The notes: a model not told the origin generated them from the sequence alone. DNA of 64,000 nucleotides from Acidobacteriota bacterium (GCA_021792795.1 JAJYUB010000008.1:29398-93397); one strand, 5' to 3'; shown: positions 1-8,390, counted from the stretch's first letter. Numbers and translations: made by a program.

Positions 1-1
1 C

Positions 2-58
2 CCGGCAGAGCTGGAGTTGCAGGAATTGCCATTACAAGGAGAAAAGACATTGCCATAA
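2..58 (+). CDS. C-terminal tail of an upstream gene (partial)
   Basis: An open frame enters from the left edge and ends at a TAA at 56-58, giving 18 residues that end in GEKTLP. It is followed by a palindromic repeat and then the moaD-moaE fusion on the same strand, so it is probably the 3' end of the previous gene. Too little is visible to name a family. It could also be a chance open frame. Confidence 0.35.
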   Translation, partial: PAELELQELPLQGEKTLP

Positions 59-59
59 A

Positions 60-92
60 CCCAAGTCTCAGAAGCGAGACCTGGGGCACCCA
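60..92. repeat. Palindromic intergenic repeat, copy 1 (GTCTC-N6-GAGAC core)
   Basis: The 10-base arms CCCAAGTCTC (60-69) and GAGACCTGGG (76-85) pair with one mismatch around a 6-base loop, followed directly by GCACCC. The same arrangement, with the same loop length and the same trailing GCACCC, recurs at 7652-7692. A shorter relative with the same GTCTC-N6-GAGAC core lies at 15703-15720. This looks like a REP-type dispersed palindrome; function unknown. Confidence 0.7.
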
Positions 93-122
93 GATTTGCT
101 TTCTACGCACTACACTTTAGCC

Positions 123-866
123 ATGCAGGTACATGTATTGCTTTTTGGCGCATTGAAGGACCTGCGGGCGCGGGAGACGGAAGCTCTCGAACTGCCGGAG
201 CAGACCACGGTGGCGGAATTTCTGCACCGGTTTGTCGCGGCGGCTCCAGAGGTGGGGAAGTATGCGGGTTCACTGGCAATTGCCGTGAATCGCGAATATG
301 CGTTGCCCGCGCAAGTACTGCGAGACGGCGATGAGGTTGCGTTGTTGCCTCCGGTCAGCGGCGGTTCCTCGGAAGATGAGTCAATTGAGGGAAGCGATTC
401 GATTCGCCTGCAACGCGAGCCCATCGATGCAGCCGCGCTGGTGGCCGCTGTGAAAGAAGGCGAGGCGGGTGCGGTGGTGGTGTTCGACGGAATTGTACGC
501 AACCATACGCGCGGACGGCGGACGCTGTACCTGGATTACGAATCCTATGAAGCCATGGCGCTGGGCCAGATGCGGACGCTGGCGCGCGACGCGCGGCAGC
601 GATTTGGTGTGCGGCGAATTGCATTGGTCCATCGACTGGGACGGTTGCAGGTGGGGGAGACCAGCGTTTTGATCGCAGTTGCTTCGGCACATCGCGCGCA
701 GGCGTTCGATGCCTGCCGCTGGATCATCGACACGCTGAAGAAGACGGTGCCGATCTGGAAGAAAGAATGGTTCGACGATGGCGCGGTGTGGGCCGACGGA
801 GAACCGTTTCCAGCGGAGATTTCGGTTCGCGAATCCGGCGCGAACTCGGCCGAGAAGAAGCCGTGA
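123..866 (+). CDS. moaX: Molybdopterin synthase, MoaD-MoaE fusion
   Basis: A 247-residue fusion of the small (MoaD) and large (MoaE) subunits of molybdopterin synthase, which converts cyclic pyranopterin monophosphate to molybdopterin in the cytosol. Residues 1-81 are a ubiquitin-like MoaD domain ending in VSGG. A short acidic linker (SSEDESIEGSD) follows, then MoaE with the HRLG motif and the catalytic VPIWKKE segment. The start is ATG 123, which gives a normal MoaD N-terminus (MQVHVLLFG); an in-frame start at 96 would only add ten atypical residues. Because MoaD must expose its C-terminal Gly-Gly for thiocarboxylation, the fusion probably has to be cleaved after residue 81, as reported for mycobacterial MoaX. 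The next gene overlaps it by 4 bases. Confidence 0.93.
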   Translation: MQVHVLLFGALKDLRARETEALELPEQTTVAEFLHRFVAAAPEVGKYAGSLAIAVNREYALPAQVLRDGDEVALLPPVSGGSSEDESIEGSDSIRLQREPIDAAALVAAVKEGEAGAVVVFDGIVRNHTRGRRTLYLDYESYEAMALGQMRTLARDARQRFGVRRIALVHRLGRLQVGETSVLIAVASAHRAQAFDACRWIIDTLKKTVPIWKKEWFDDGAVWADGEPFPAEISVRESGANSAEKKP

Positions 867-1840
867 GATGGATCTTGGCTGGTGTGAGCTTCGCGGCGTT
901 CCTGATCCTGCCCGGTGGCATGAATTTGTTTCCTTCCACCCTAGCCGCAAACGGCGCGGCGAGCACATGGCACCCGCAAGTTCCACGAGAATCGTTGCGG
1001 GTCCACGTCAATCTGGTCAATGTTCCGGTGAATGTGGTGGATCGGCACGGGCAACCGGTGAGCGGATTGCAGCGAGAGGATTTCGCGCTGACCGAAGACG
1101 GCCATCCGGAAACGATTCGGCTGTTTCAGGCGAATGCTGCTCGGCCGCTTTCCATTGCGTTGGCCATCGACACCAGCGTCAGCGTGCGCGCAGATCTGCC
1201 GCTGGCGAAGCAGGCGGCATACGAATTCGCACATTCTGTTTTGCACCGCGAGGACCAGGTCGAGTTGTTAGGGTTTGCCGGCGAGGTGACGGAGGTGGTC
1301 CCGTTCACCGGCAATCTGCGCGCGCTGGACCATGGTTTGCGTGGCCTGCATGGCAATGGGCCGACCGCGCTGTATGCGGCGATTACGCGGGCCGCAAGCG
1401 ATCTAGAGAGACATTCCGGTCGCAAAGTCATCGTAGCGATCAGCGATGGATCGAACAGTGTTCCCGGGGTGGATTACGAACAGGCGCGTACCGCGGCGCT
1501 GCGAGCGCAGGCCAGTATTGAAAGCATCATCCTTGTTCCCATCGGAGCGAACGCGGGTCGAGACCTTGGCGGGGAACACGCGCTGATCCAACTGTCTCGC
1601 GATACCGGCGGGCAATATTTCTATGCAGACGCCGCAGACCCGTTGCAGAAAGCGATGACGCGGCTCTCGCTGGGGCTTCGTTCAGAGTATCTGCTGGGCT
1701 ATTATCCTGCGCAGAAGGTTTCGACCGGCGAGGAGGTCGATGGTTTTCGGAAGATTCAATTGCGGCTCACCAATCCCGCACTGAAACATGGCTATCGATT
1801 GCAATACCGTACAGGCTATTACGCCGAGGCCGTGCGCTGA
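863..1840 (+). CDS. Secreted VWFA-domain protein of acidobacterial type
   Basis: A 325-residue exported protein that starts at GTG 863, overlapping the moaD-moaE stop by four bases (GTGA). The N-terminus is a basic start plus a hydrophobic stretch (about residues 4-17), read as a signal peptide. Residues about 50-90 form a beta-rich segment with VNVVDRHGQPVSGL and the following EDFALTEDG, typical of the VWFA-related family found in many copies in acidobacteria. The von Willebrand A fold follows, with the metal-site pattern DTSVS near residue 103 and a later ISDGSNS. Such proteins are thought to bind partners or substrates outside the cytoplasm; the specific role here is unknown. The operon link to moaD-moaE looks positional rather than functional. 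Confidence 0.88.
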   Translation: MRWILAGVSFAAFLILPGGMNLFPSTLAANGAASTWHPQVPRESLRVHVNLVNVPVNVVDRHGQPVSGLQREDFALTEDGHPETIRLFQANAARPLSIALAIDTSVSVRADLPLAKQAAYEFAHSVLHREDQVELLGFAGEVTEVVPFTGNLRALDHGLRGLHGNGPTALYAAITRAASDLERHSGRKVIVAISDGSNSVPGVDYEQARTAALRAQASIESIILVPIGANAGRDLGGEHALIQLSRDTGGQYFYADAADPLQKAMTRLSLGLRSEYLLGYYPAQKVSTGEEVDGFRKIQLRLTNPALKHGYRLQYRTGYYAEAVR

Positions 1841-1858
1841 ACACGATATACTTTGGGT

Positions 1859-2176
1859 GTGAACACTCCTGGCAGCGGTCGGCGCAAGCAAAAATCTCAT
1901 CATCCGCAAACGGAAACCGGGCAGGAAGCGATGTACCTGCGCAGCCTGAGCGAGCGGCAGACGCCGGTGGTGGTGCAGTTGCGCGATGGCGAGTCGCTGC
2001 ATGGATGGATCGAGTATTTCGACGACCGGATGGTTCGCCTGACCCGGGAAGGCAAGCCAAACCTGTTCATCTACAAGCATCAGATTCTGACGATTACGGA
2101 AAAAGCCCGTGGTCGCGCGCCGCGAAAAGACAAGCAGTTTGAGGCGGAAGGGTCGAGTGAGGATTCGCTGGCATGA
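1859..2176 (+). CDS. hfq: Hfq-like Sm-fold RNA-binding protein
   Basis: A 105-residue protein with an Sm core at about residues 25-85. An Sm1-like segment (VVVQLRDGESLHGWIEYFD) is followed by an Sm2-like segment NLFIYKHQILTITE, which matches the Hfq hallmark YKHA-I-S-T in position. Hfq hexamers bind small RNAs and A-rich mRNA. Unusual features are a basic, glutamine/histidine-rich N-terminal extension of about 24 residues and an acidic C-terminal tail. The start is uncertain: GTG 1859 is taken, TTG 1853 lies just upstream, and ATG 1931 would give only the Sm core. The stop overlaps the next start (ATGA), so it is translationally coupled to suhB. Confidence 0.8.
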   Translation: MNTPGSGRRKQKSHHPQTETGQEAMYLRSLSERQTPVVVQLRDGESLHGWIEYFDDRMVRLTREGKPNLFIYKHQILTITEKARGRAPRKDKQFEAEGSSEDSLA

Positions 2177-3066
2177 GCGAACACACTTTTTTCCATGCCG
2201 GGCCGGCATCGGAGATGGCGCGTGCTGCGGGGGCCTTGCTGCGAAGGCACTACGAACACGGAGTGGCCACCGAATACAAGGGCGAAGTCGATCTGGTGAC
2301 GGTGGCGGATCGCGAGAGCGAAAAGCTGTTGGTGGAGCGGCTGCGCGCGCAATGGACGGACTATGGGATTGTCGGCGAAGAGGGCACGCGGACGCAGATG
2401 GAATGCGAGTACCGCTGGTACATCGATCCGCTGGACGGCACCACGAACTTTGCCCACGGATTTCCGGCTTTTTGCGTGTCGATGGGGTTGGAGCATCGCG
2501 CCCTTGGCGCCGCGCCGGATGCGGATGGCGAGCTGGTTGCGGCGGTGATCTACGACCCGTTGCGGAATGAGATGTTTCTGGCGGAAAAGGGACAGGGAGC
2601 GACGCTGAACGGAAAACCTATCCATGTTTCCTCGACAGAAACGCTGGCTGAATCGCTGATCGCTACGGGATTTCCCAGCCGCAAACGCCACGGCAATCCA
2701 AACGCGCATTTTTATCATGAGTTCACCTTGCGCTCCCATGGAGTGCGCCGGGCCGGTTCCGCCGCGCTGGATCTGGCGTATACCGCGTGCGGTCGGCTGG
2801 ATGGCTATTGGGAGTTCAAGCTGAATTCCTGGGACACGGCGGCGGGTGTGTTGCTGGTGCGGGAAGCGGGAGGCAAGGTCACGTACATCGACGGCAGCCC
2901 GTTTCATCTCGCCAGCGCGGAAATCCTGGCGACCAATGGAAAGATTCATGCGCCGATGATGGCACTGTTTCAGGACATGTTCGCGGGACGCAATCTGGAG
3001 CCGATACAGTCGCCGCGCGAGTTTGCCACAGCGCGGGCCGAGCGTCTTTCGACGACCGCTAAATGA
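2173..3066 (+). CDS. suhB: Inositol-1-monophosphatase family protein
   Basis: A 297-residue Mg-dependent sugar phosphatase of the IMPase/SuhB family, which hydrolyses inositol 1-phosphate and related phosphomonoesters. Metal and phosphate ligands are visible: GEE near residue 72, DPLDGTTNF near residue 93, and the C-terminal NSWDTAAG segment with the metal-binding aspartate. The ATG at 2173 overlaps the upstream stop by four bases. Length is slightly above the usual 260-270 residues, with a short C-terminal extension. In enterobacteria SuhB also acts in rRNA antitermination; whether that holds here cannot be told. Confidence 0.92.
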   Translation: MSEHTFFHAGPASEMARAAGALLRRHYEHGVATEYKGEVDLVTVADRESEKLLVERLRAQWTDYGIVGEEGTRTQMECEYRWYIDPLDGTTNFAHGFPAFCVSMGLEHRALGAAPDADGELVAAVIYDPLRNEMFLAEKGQGATLNGKPIHVSSTETLAESLIATGFPSRKRHGNPNAHFYHEFTLRSHGVRRAGSAALDLAYTACGRLDGYWEFKLNSWDTAAGVLLVREAGGKVTYIDGSPFHLASAEILATNGKIHAPMMALFQDMFAGRNLEPIQSPREFATARAERLSTTAK

Positions 3067-3127
3067 CAGAGAAAAACGTCGCGCGGAATTTTTTTTCGAG
3101 TCGACAATCTTGCACCTGCTGTGCTGC

Positions 3128-3133
3128 TACAAT
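3128..3133 (+). promoter_or_regulatory. Candidate -10 box of the ferredoxin gene
   Basis: TACAAT lies about 40 bases before the ferredoxin start, in a short spacer after suhB. No good -35 hexamer sits 16-18 bases upstream; TCGACA is 21 bases away. It is a weak call supported mainly by the gene having its own terminator. Confidence 0.35.
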
Positions 3134-3173
3134 CGAGTTGGCTTGCTAGTCCCTGTCAGGAGAGTTTTCACCC

Positions 3174-3434
3174 ATGGCTTACGTGATTGCAGAACCCTGC
3201 ATCGGCACGAAAGATACCGCTTGCGTCGATGCCTGCCCGGTGGATTGTATTCATCCCAAGAAGGATGAGGAAGGTTTTGAGGGGTCCAATCAACTCTTCA
3301 TCGATCCAGTGGAATGCATAGATTGCGGCGCGTGCGTGCCGGTTTGCCCGGTGTCGGCCATTTTTACCGCCGACGATTTGCCGGAAAAGTGGAAGAATTA
3401 CGAGCAGATCAACGCCCAGCATTTCGGCCGCTAG
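3174..3434 (+). CDS. fdxA: Ferredoxin with two iron-sulfur cluster motifs (FdxA type)
   Basis: An 86-residue acidic ferredoxin that carries low-potential electrons in the cytoplasm. The N-terminal half has CIGTKDTACVDACPVDC, the spacing typical of FdxA proteins where one cluster is [3Fe-4S]. The second half has a classical C-X2-C-X2-C-X3-C [4Fe-4S] motif (CIDCGACVPVCP). An AGGAG-type ribosome site lies 11 bases before ATG 3174. It appears to be a single-gene unit, since a terminator follows it directly. Confidence 0.93.
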   Translation: MAYVIAEPCIGTKDTACVDACPVDCIHPKKDEEGFEGSNQLFIDPVECIDCGACVPVCPVSAIFTADDLPEKWKNYEQINAQHFGR

Positions 3435-3456
3435 TTTTGTTGTTGTTTCGGGAAAG

Positions 3457-3483
3457 CGCGCAGCGCCAGGGCTGCGCGTTTTT
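3457..3483 (+). terminator. Intrinsic terminator after fdxA
   Basis: A perfect 8-bp stem (CGCGCAGC / GCTGCGCG) with a 6-base loop is followed immediately by five T residues. It lies 23 bases past the ferredoxin stop, on the same strand. Confidence 0.9.
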
Positions 3484-3539
3484 CATTGGGCGCTGCTTTT
3501 CCGGCCTCGACTCGATCGAATTGGACTCTCGTCCACGCT

Positions 3540-4283
3540 ATGACTTTGCATCAATCTGAGGCGATCGTACTGCGCACCTGGCCACTGCGGGAATCGGACC
3601 TGCTGGTTTCCTTGTTGACCCGCGATCTGGGCAAGGTGCGCGGCGTGGCCAAGGCGGCGCTGAAATCGAGAAAACGATTTGGCGGAGCGTTGGAGCCGAT
3701 GACGTATGTGGATGCGGCGTATGCGGAACGGCCCCGTCAGGAATTGGTGCGGATGGACCACTTCGAAGCAATCGCATCGCCGCTGGCGCTTCCGATCGAT
3801 TATCTGCGCGCAGCGACATTGGGATATTACGCCGAGGTCCTGGAAAATGTGTTGCCGGACCACGATCCGCAGGATGCAATTTTTCGGTTGACGCTGGCGG
3901 TGCTGGAGCAGAGCCAGGTGGGCCGATGCTGGATGCCGGTGACGTATTTTTCCCTTTGGATCACGCGGCTGATCGGCTGGCTGCCGGAGACGGACCGATG
4001 CACGGAATGCGGCCAAAACTTTGCCGGCGAGGCGGCGTATTTTCACGGACTGACGGATGGCTTGAGCTGCGCGCGTCATAAGAAGCCCAACAGCAGCGCG
4101 CTTGGCGTGGATTCGCTGGCGCTGGCGCAGCGGATGTTGCGGGACTCGATCTGCGCCATGAGCGAAGAACCCTGGACGCGGCAGTCGGGACGGGACCTGC
4201 GGCGGTTTCTGGTGCGGACGCTGGAGCGGCACACGGAGCGGCGTTTGAACTCCGCAGAAGTGTTCAGTCGCATGGGCGGCTGA
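3540..4283 (+). CDS. recO: DNA repair protein RecO
   Basis: A 247-residue RecO, the recombination mediator that helps load RecA on SSB-coated single-stranded DNA in the RecFOR pathway. The N-terminal OB-fold region begins with the typical EAIVLRTWPLRESDLLVSLLT, followed by GKVRGVAKAA. A zinc-binding segment CTECG (about residue 158) with a later CARH pair is present. ATG 3540 is chosen because the family signature starts right after it; an upstream in-frame start would overlap the ferredoxin terminator. It is followed after 74 bases by glyQ. Confidence 0.93.
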   Translation: MTLHQSEAIVLRTWPLRESDLLVSLLTRDLGKVRGVAKAALKSRKRFGGALEPMTYVDAAYAERPRQELVRMDHFEAIASPLALPIDYLRAATLGYYAEVLENVLPDHDPQDAIFRLTLAVLEQSQVGRCWMPVTYFSLWITRLIGWLPETDRCTECGQNFAGEAAYFHGLTDGLSCARHKKPNSSALGVDSLALAQRMLRDSICAMSEEPWTRQSGRDLRRFLVRTLERHTERRLNSAEVFSRMGG

Positions 4284-4357
4284 CGGTATTTCGCAGGCCA
4301 GGGTCGGAGGTCGGCGGCACATTCGATACAATCAGCATCAATGCATCCGCATTTTGA

Positions 4358-5377
4358 ATGGAGTTTCCTCAAGTGGCATCCAACGGCCCTGTCGAACGAA
4401 AAGTCCCGCTTACATTTCAGGAACTGTTGTTTCAACTGCAAGAATTCTGGGCCAGCCGGGGTTGCATTTTGCAGCAGGCGTATGACGTAGAGGTGGGCGC
4501 AGGCACCATGTCGCCGGAGACATTTTTGCGCGTGTTGGGGCCGAAACCGTTCCGCGTGGCATACGCGCAGCCATCGCGTCGACCTGCGGATGGGCGCTAT
4601 GGGCAAAATCCGAACCGGCTTTTTAAGCACACGCAACTGCAGGTGATTTTGAAGCCGCCGCCGGAAAATATTCAGGCGCTGTATCTGGAATCGCTGGAAG
4701 CCATCGGGATCGACCTTCGCCAGCACGATGTGAAATTTGAAGAGGACAATTGGGAGTCGCCGACACTGGGAGCGTGGGGGATTGGCTGGCAGGTGATGCT
4801 GGACGGACTGGAGATTACGCAGTTCACGTATTTTCAGCAATGCGGCGGCATCGATCTCGACCCCATTGCGGGCGAGATTACCTATGGGCTGGAGCGTATT
4901 GCCGCATTTTTGCAGGATGCGGATTCAATCTACGACATTGCGTGGGCGCGGGAGCCGGACAGCGGCAAGGAAGTTACCTACGGAGAGGTGCGGTTCGCGG
5001 AGGAGGTGCAGTTCTCCGTCTACAATTTTGAGCTAGCCGAGGTCGACAAGCTCTGGCAACACTTCAGTCTGTATGAAGCCGAATGCAAGTCACTGATCGG
5101 CGAGTGGAATCAGAAGATGGAATATCGAGAGAGAATGCACACCCGGCCAATGACGGCGGCGGACGACCTTGTAACAACAGTGGATTCGTCTGTGAGGAAT
5201 TTTCCTCTACTACCGGCCTTTGACCTCTGCCTGAAGTGTTCGCACATTTTCAATTTGCTGGACGCGCGCGGCGCGATTTCAGTGACGGAGCGAGTGGGCG
5301 TGATTGCAAGAATTCGCGCGCTGGCTGTGGCCGTGGCCAAGGCGTTCGCAGCACAACAGATGGTCGCCGCTGCATAG
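4358..5377 (+). CDS. glyQ: Glycyl-tRNA synthetase alpha subunit
   Basis: A 339-residue alpha chain of the bacterial alpha2-beta2 glycyl-tRNA synthetase, which holds the class II catalytic core that activates glycine. Recognisable blocks are [19 protein letters not shown] at the start, [15 protein letters not shown], the [14 protein letters not shown] motif, and [19 protein letters not shown]. Length is a little above the usual ~300 because of an N-terminal extension of about 15 residues and a C-terminal tail. A TACAAT box at 4327-4332 may be its -10. glyS follows after 35 bases, so the two subunits are co-transcribed. Confidence 0.95.
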   Translation: MEFPQVASNGPVERKVPLTFQELLFQLQEFWASRGCILQQAYDVEVGAGTMSPETFLRVLGPKPFRVAYAQPSRRPADGRYGQNPNRLFKHTQLQVILKPPPENIQALYLESLEAIGIDLRQHDVKFEEDNWESPTLGAWGIGWQVMLDGLEITQFTYFQQCGGIDLDPIAGEITYGLERIAAFLQDADSIYDIAWAREPDSGKEVTYGEVRFAEEVQFSVYNFELAEVDKLWQHFSLYEAECKSLIGEWNQKMEYRERMHTRPMTAADDLVTTVDSSVRNFPLLPAFDLCLKCSHIFNLLDARGAISVTERVGVIARIRALAVAVAKAFAAQQMVAAA

Positions 5378-5412
5378 AAATATTCAAGATGAAAGTTTAG
5401 GAAACGAGTCGC

Positions 5413-7611
5413 ATGCCTGCATTTCTGCTTGAAATTGGATTGGAAGAAATTCCCGCCGGGATGATTGCTGCCGCCCAGGACGAGTTGGCGCAACGCATCG
5501 AAAAGTTGCTGACGCGCGAACGTTTGACGGCGGATGGGCTGCGGGTGACGAGCTATTCCACGCCCCGACGGCTTGCGGTGCTGGTGGAAGGGTTGTTGCC
5601 GGGCCAGCCCGACATGCAAGAAGACATTATCGGGCCAGCGATCAAGGTTGCGTTCAGAGATGGCGCGCCGACTCAGGCGGCGATTGCGTTTGCGAAGAAG
5701 TCTGGCGTCGACGTTTCCACACTCAAGATCATTCAGAACGCAAAGGGTGAGTATGTTTCGGCGACCGTCGATCGGCGCGGGCGTACGGCAGCCGAGGTAC
5801 TGACGGAGGGTCTATCGCCAGAGATCGCTGGAATCTATTGGCCGAAGAGCATGTACTGGCGCGCTGGCAAGCTGGAGCGATTTGTGCGGCCGGTGCGGTG
5901 GATAGTGGCGCTGCTGGATGATGAAACTTTGCCGCTGGAATTCGCCGGGGTGAGGGCGGGTCGGGTCAGCTACGGGCATCGCGTGCTGCATGGAAATGCG
6001 CCGGTGATGATAAGTGCGCCGCAAGCATATACGAAGACGCTGGCGGCCGCGTATGTCGAGGCGGATCCGGCTGTGCGGCGGGAGCGCATTCGCAAAGCGC
6101 TGGACAGGGCAACGCGACTGATTCCTGGTGTGCGTTGGCGCGAGGATGAAGACCTGGTGGAGATCGTCACCAACCTGACCGAGTGGCCGGGCGTGATTTT
6201 AGGCAGCTTTGAGGCGAGCTATCTCGACCTGCCGGAGGAAGTGCTGGTGACGGTGATGCGTGGTCATCAGAAATATTTCGCGCTGGAGGACAGCGAAAAG
6301 AAACTGCTGCCGAATTTTCTGGCGGTATTGAATTTGGAGGTTGATGAGGCGGGAGCTGCGGTGATTCGCCATGGCAACGAGCGGGTACTGCGGGCGAGAT
6401 TCAACGACGCGCGTTTCTTCTGGGATGTAGATCAGAAGATCCCGCTGGTCGATCGCGTGGAGATGCTGAAGAGCGTCACCTTCCAGAAGGATCTGGGCAG
6501 TTACTGGGACAAGACGGAGCGAAATCGTGCGGTGGCGCGACGGATCATCGACCGATTTGATCCGCCACTGTTCGATTCGGAGATAAAGTTCACAACGTTT
6601 TGCGCGGGAGTGGAACAGGCGGCGTTGCTGGCGAAAACCGATCTGACCACTGAAATGGTGAAGGAATTTACCGAACTGCAAGGCGTGGTCGGCGGGCTGT
6701 ATGCGCGGGCGCAGCGGCTGCCGGACGGAGTTGCACGAGCGATTCACGATCATTACAAGCCCGCATCGCAGGAGGACACGATTCCCAGCCTTCCTGCGGG
6801 TTCTGTGGTGTCGCTTGCCGACAAGCTGAGTAACATCGTCGATATGTTTGCCATTGGATTGCAACCGACGGGTTCGAAAGATCCATTTGCTCTGCGCCGC
6901 GCGGGCAATGGAGTGGTTCGTATTCTGGTGGAAACCAAGGCAGTGCGAGATGCTCTGGATTTAGTGGGCGTGGTTGAAGCTGCATTTCCACCGAATACGA
7001 TGAACATAGAGATTACAGAGCCATATAAGAACGTAATAAACTTTATGCTCGACCGGCTTGAATCCTACTTGCGGGAGTCTCGATGTGTCCGTCTTCAGGT
7101 GGCACGGGCCGTAAGGAACTCAACGGTCGCACATAACAGGCGTGGTGTTGAGTTTCGATGGTTCGACCTCGATGATTTTCGATTTGTCGGTTATGGAAAA
7201 ATTGCAGAGTTTGCATCTGTACTGAACGAAGAGATAGGCTCACAGGAAATTTACGCTATTGCGGAACTCCTGAAGAGGACGAAGAACATTTTGCGTCAAG
7301 CACATGAGAAGGGGATTTCATATTACAAGGGAGCCTCTCCAACGCCTCATCAGGAACAACCAGAAGAGAAGGAACTTCGCCTTAAGACGAGGGAAATCCA
7401 GAAGGCAATTCAGGACAATTACTGTGCCGGAAAATATCGGGAGGTCATTGCTGCCATCGCTAGCTTGCAGCCTGTGTTGAATGCCTTTTTCGATACTGTC
7501 ATGGTCATGGTGGACGATCCCGTTGTCAGAAGCAATCGGCTCACGTTGCTGCACGGCACGGAATACGTGGTTGGCTGGGCGGCGGATTTCTCGGAGTTGG
7601 CGTCAATCTAG
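5413..7611 (+). CDS. glyS: Glycyl-tRNA synthetase beta subunit
   Basis: A 732-residue beta chain that contributes tRNA recognition to glycyl-tRNA synthetase. It opens with the standard FLLEIGLEEIPAGMI and keeps family blocks such as MRGHQKYF, FNDARFFWD and DPFALRRAGNGVVRIL. The last third (from about residue 525, bases about 6990 on) is odd: DNA there is clearly lower in GC and uses ATA, GTA, ACA and AGG codons rare in the first two thirds. The expected anticodon-binding (DALR) pattern is poorly conserved until LKRTKNILRQA. No stop or clear frameshift was found, so the gene is probably functional but its 3' part may have been exchanged. Confidence 0.93.
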   Translation: MPAFLLEIGLEEIPAGMIAAAQDELAQRIEKLLTRERLTADGLRVTSYSTPRRLAVLVEGLLPGQPDMQEDIIGPAIKVAFRDGAPTQAAIAFAKKSGVDVSTLKIIQNAKGEYVSATVDRRGRTAAEVLTEGLSPEIAGIYWPKSMYWRAGKLERFVRPVRWIVALLDDETLPLEFAGVRAGRVSYGHRVLHGNAPVMISAPQAYTKTLAAAYVEADPAVRRERIRKALDRATRLIPGVRWREDEDLVEIVTNLTEWPGVILGSFEASYLDLPEEVLVTVMRGHQKYFALEDSEKKLLPNFLAVLNLEVDEAGAAVIRHGNERVLRARFNDARFFWDVDQKIPLVDRVEMLKSVTFQKDLGSYWDKTERNRAVARRIIDRFDPPLFDSEIKFTTFCAGVEQAALLAKTDLTTEMVKEFTELQGVVGGLYARAQRLPDGVARAIHDHYKPASQEDTIPSLPAGSVVSLADKLSNIVDMFAIGLQPTGSKDPFALRRAGNGVVRILVETKAVRDALDLVGVVEAAFPPNTMNIEITEPYKNVINFMLDRLESYLRESRCVRLQVARAVRNSTVAHNRRGVEFRWFDLDDFRFVGYGKIAEFASVLNEEIGSQEIYAIAELLKRTKNILRQAHEKGISYYKGASPTPHQEQPEEKELRLKTREIQKAIQDNYCAGKYREVIAAIASLQPVLNAFFDTVMVMVDDPVVRSNRLTLLHGTEYVVGWAADFSELASI

Positions 7612-7651
7612 CTGGCTGAGCGAACGGTTCTTTGTCTGGCGAAGGAAGAAT

Positions 7652-7692
7652 CCCAGGTCTCAAGATCGAGACCTGCGGCACCCGGCACCCGG
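7652..7692. repeat. Palindromic intergenic repeat, copy 2
   Basis: Arms CCCAGGTCTC (7652-7661) and GAGACCTGCG (7668-7677) enclose a 6-base loop and are followed by GCACCC, then a second GGCACCCGGG. It sits in the spacer between two convergent genes, glyS and the unknown minus-strand gene. Compare the copy at 60-92. Confidence 0.75.
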
Positions 7693-7787
7693 GTTTTGCA
7701 GTGTCGTCGTACCGCGAGATGCATGAGCGCCGCCATCGTAAAGGCGCAGGATGGGCACTCAAAGATTTCGCGATATGCGAACAGGAT

Positions 7788-8390
7788 TTAGTTCAGCTTC
7801 TGCAGGCGGGCGATCAGTTTTTGCGCCAGGCTTTCTTCGCTTTCCGTCCACAGCAGGCGAGTTTCCACGCCGCAGTTCTTTTCCACTTGCGTGGTAAAGT
7901 CCACCAGTTGCTGAATGTTTTTCTTCACGAAAATCTGGTCGTCTTCACGGAGCGGCACGTCGTCGCAGAGAAACGGCGTGTCCAGTCCCATGTCGACGCG
8001 GATGTGGCCATTCTGCTCGTAGCTGCCGTCGTCGAATTGCGGCCCAAGGCCGACGACGCGCACGACGCGCACTTCTTCTTTCCAGATGGGGTCGAGCAGG
8101 CCGTCGCTCTCCGGGTACCAAAGCTTCCAGGGCAGCTCAAACTCATAAGCACTGTCTTCATGCAGAATTTCCGTGGCTTCGGCGACGGCCTGTTCGGAAG
8201 TGGCAGGCTCCTCGTTTTCGGCAATGTAGACCCGCTGAAATGTGGGCGACTGCTGCCAGTCTAACGGATAGACGGAGGCTGCGGTGACCAGAGGATGGGG
8301 GAGCTGCTGCATCACGCTGACGAGTTTTTCCGGCAGCGACGACAGGCGGAAATTTGGAAACCACAGGCTGTAGAAGAGAGAGTCTGCCAT
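7788..8390 (-). CDS. Conserved-looking protein of unknown function
   Basis: A 200-residue acidic soluble protein without signal peptide or membrane segment. It starts at ATG 8390 (MADSLFYSLWFPNFRL). An open frame continues upstream, but its composition there is a shadow of the lptC gene on the other strand. I do not recognise a family. Visible features are an aromatic N-terminus with a WFPNFRL motif, an acidic middle, a DPIWKEEVRVVRVVGLGPQFDDG stretch, and a lysine-rich helical C-terminus. It is transcribed away from lptC and converges with glyS. Confidence 0.8.
   Translation of the reverse strand: MADSLFYSLWFPNFRLSSLPEKLVSVMQQLPHPLVTAASVYPLDWQQSPTFQRVYIAENEEPATSEQAVAEATEILHEDSAYEFELPWKLWYPESDGLLDPIWKEEVRVVRVVGLGPQFDDGSYEQNGHIRVDMGLDTPFLCDDVPLREDDQIFVKKNIQQLVDFTTQVEKNCGVETRLLWTESEESLAQKLIARLQKLN

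Noticed and set aside
7070..7260. Possible frameshift in glyS explaining the odd protein sequence
   Set aside because: The other two frames contain early stops and do not restore the expected motif, while the main frame regains LKRTKNILRQA downstream; divergence or exchange fits better.
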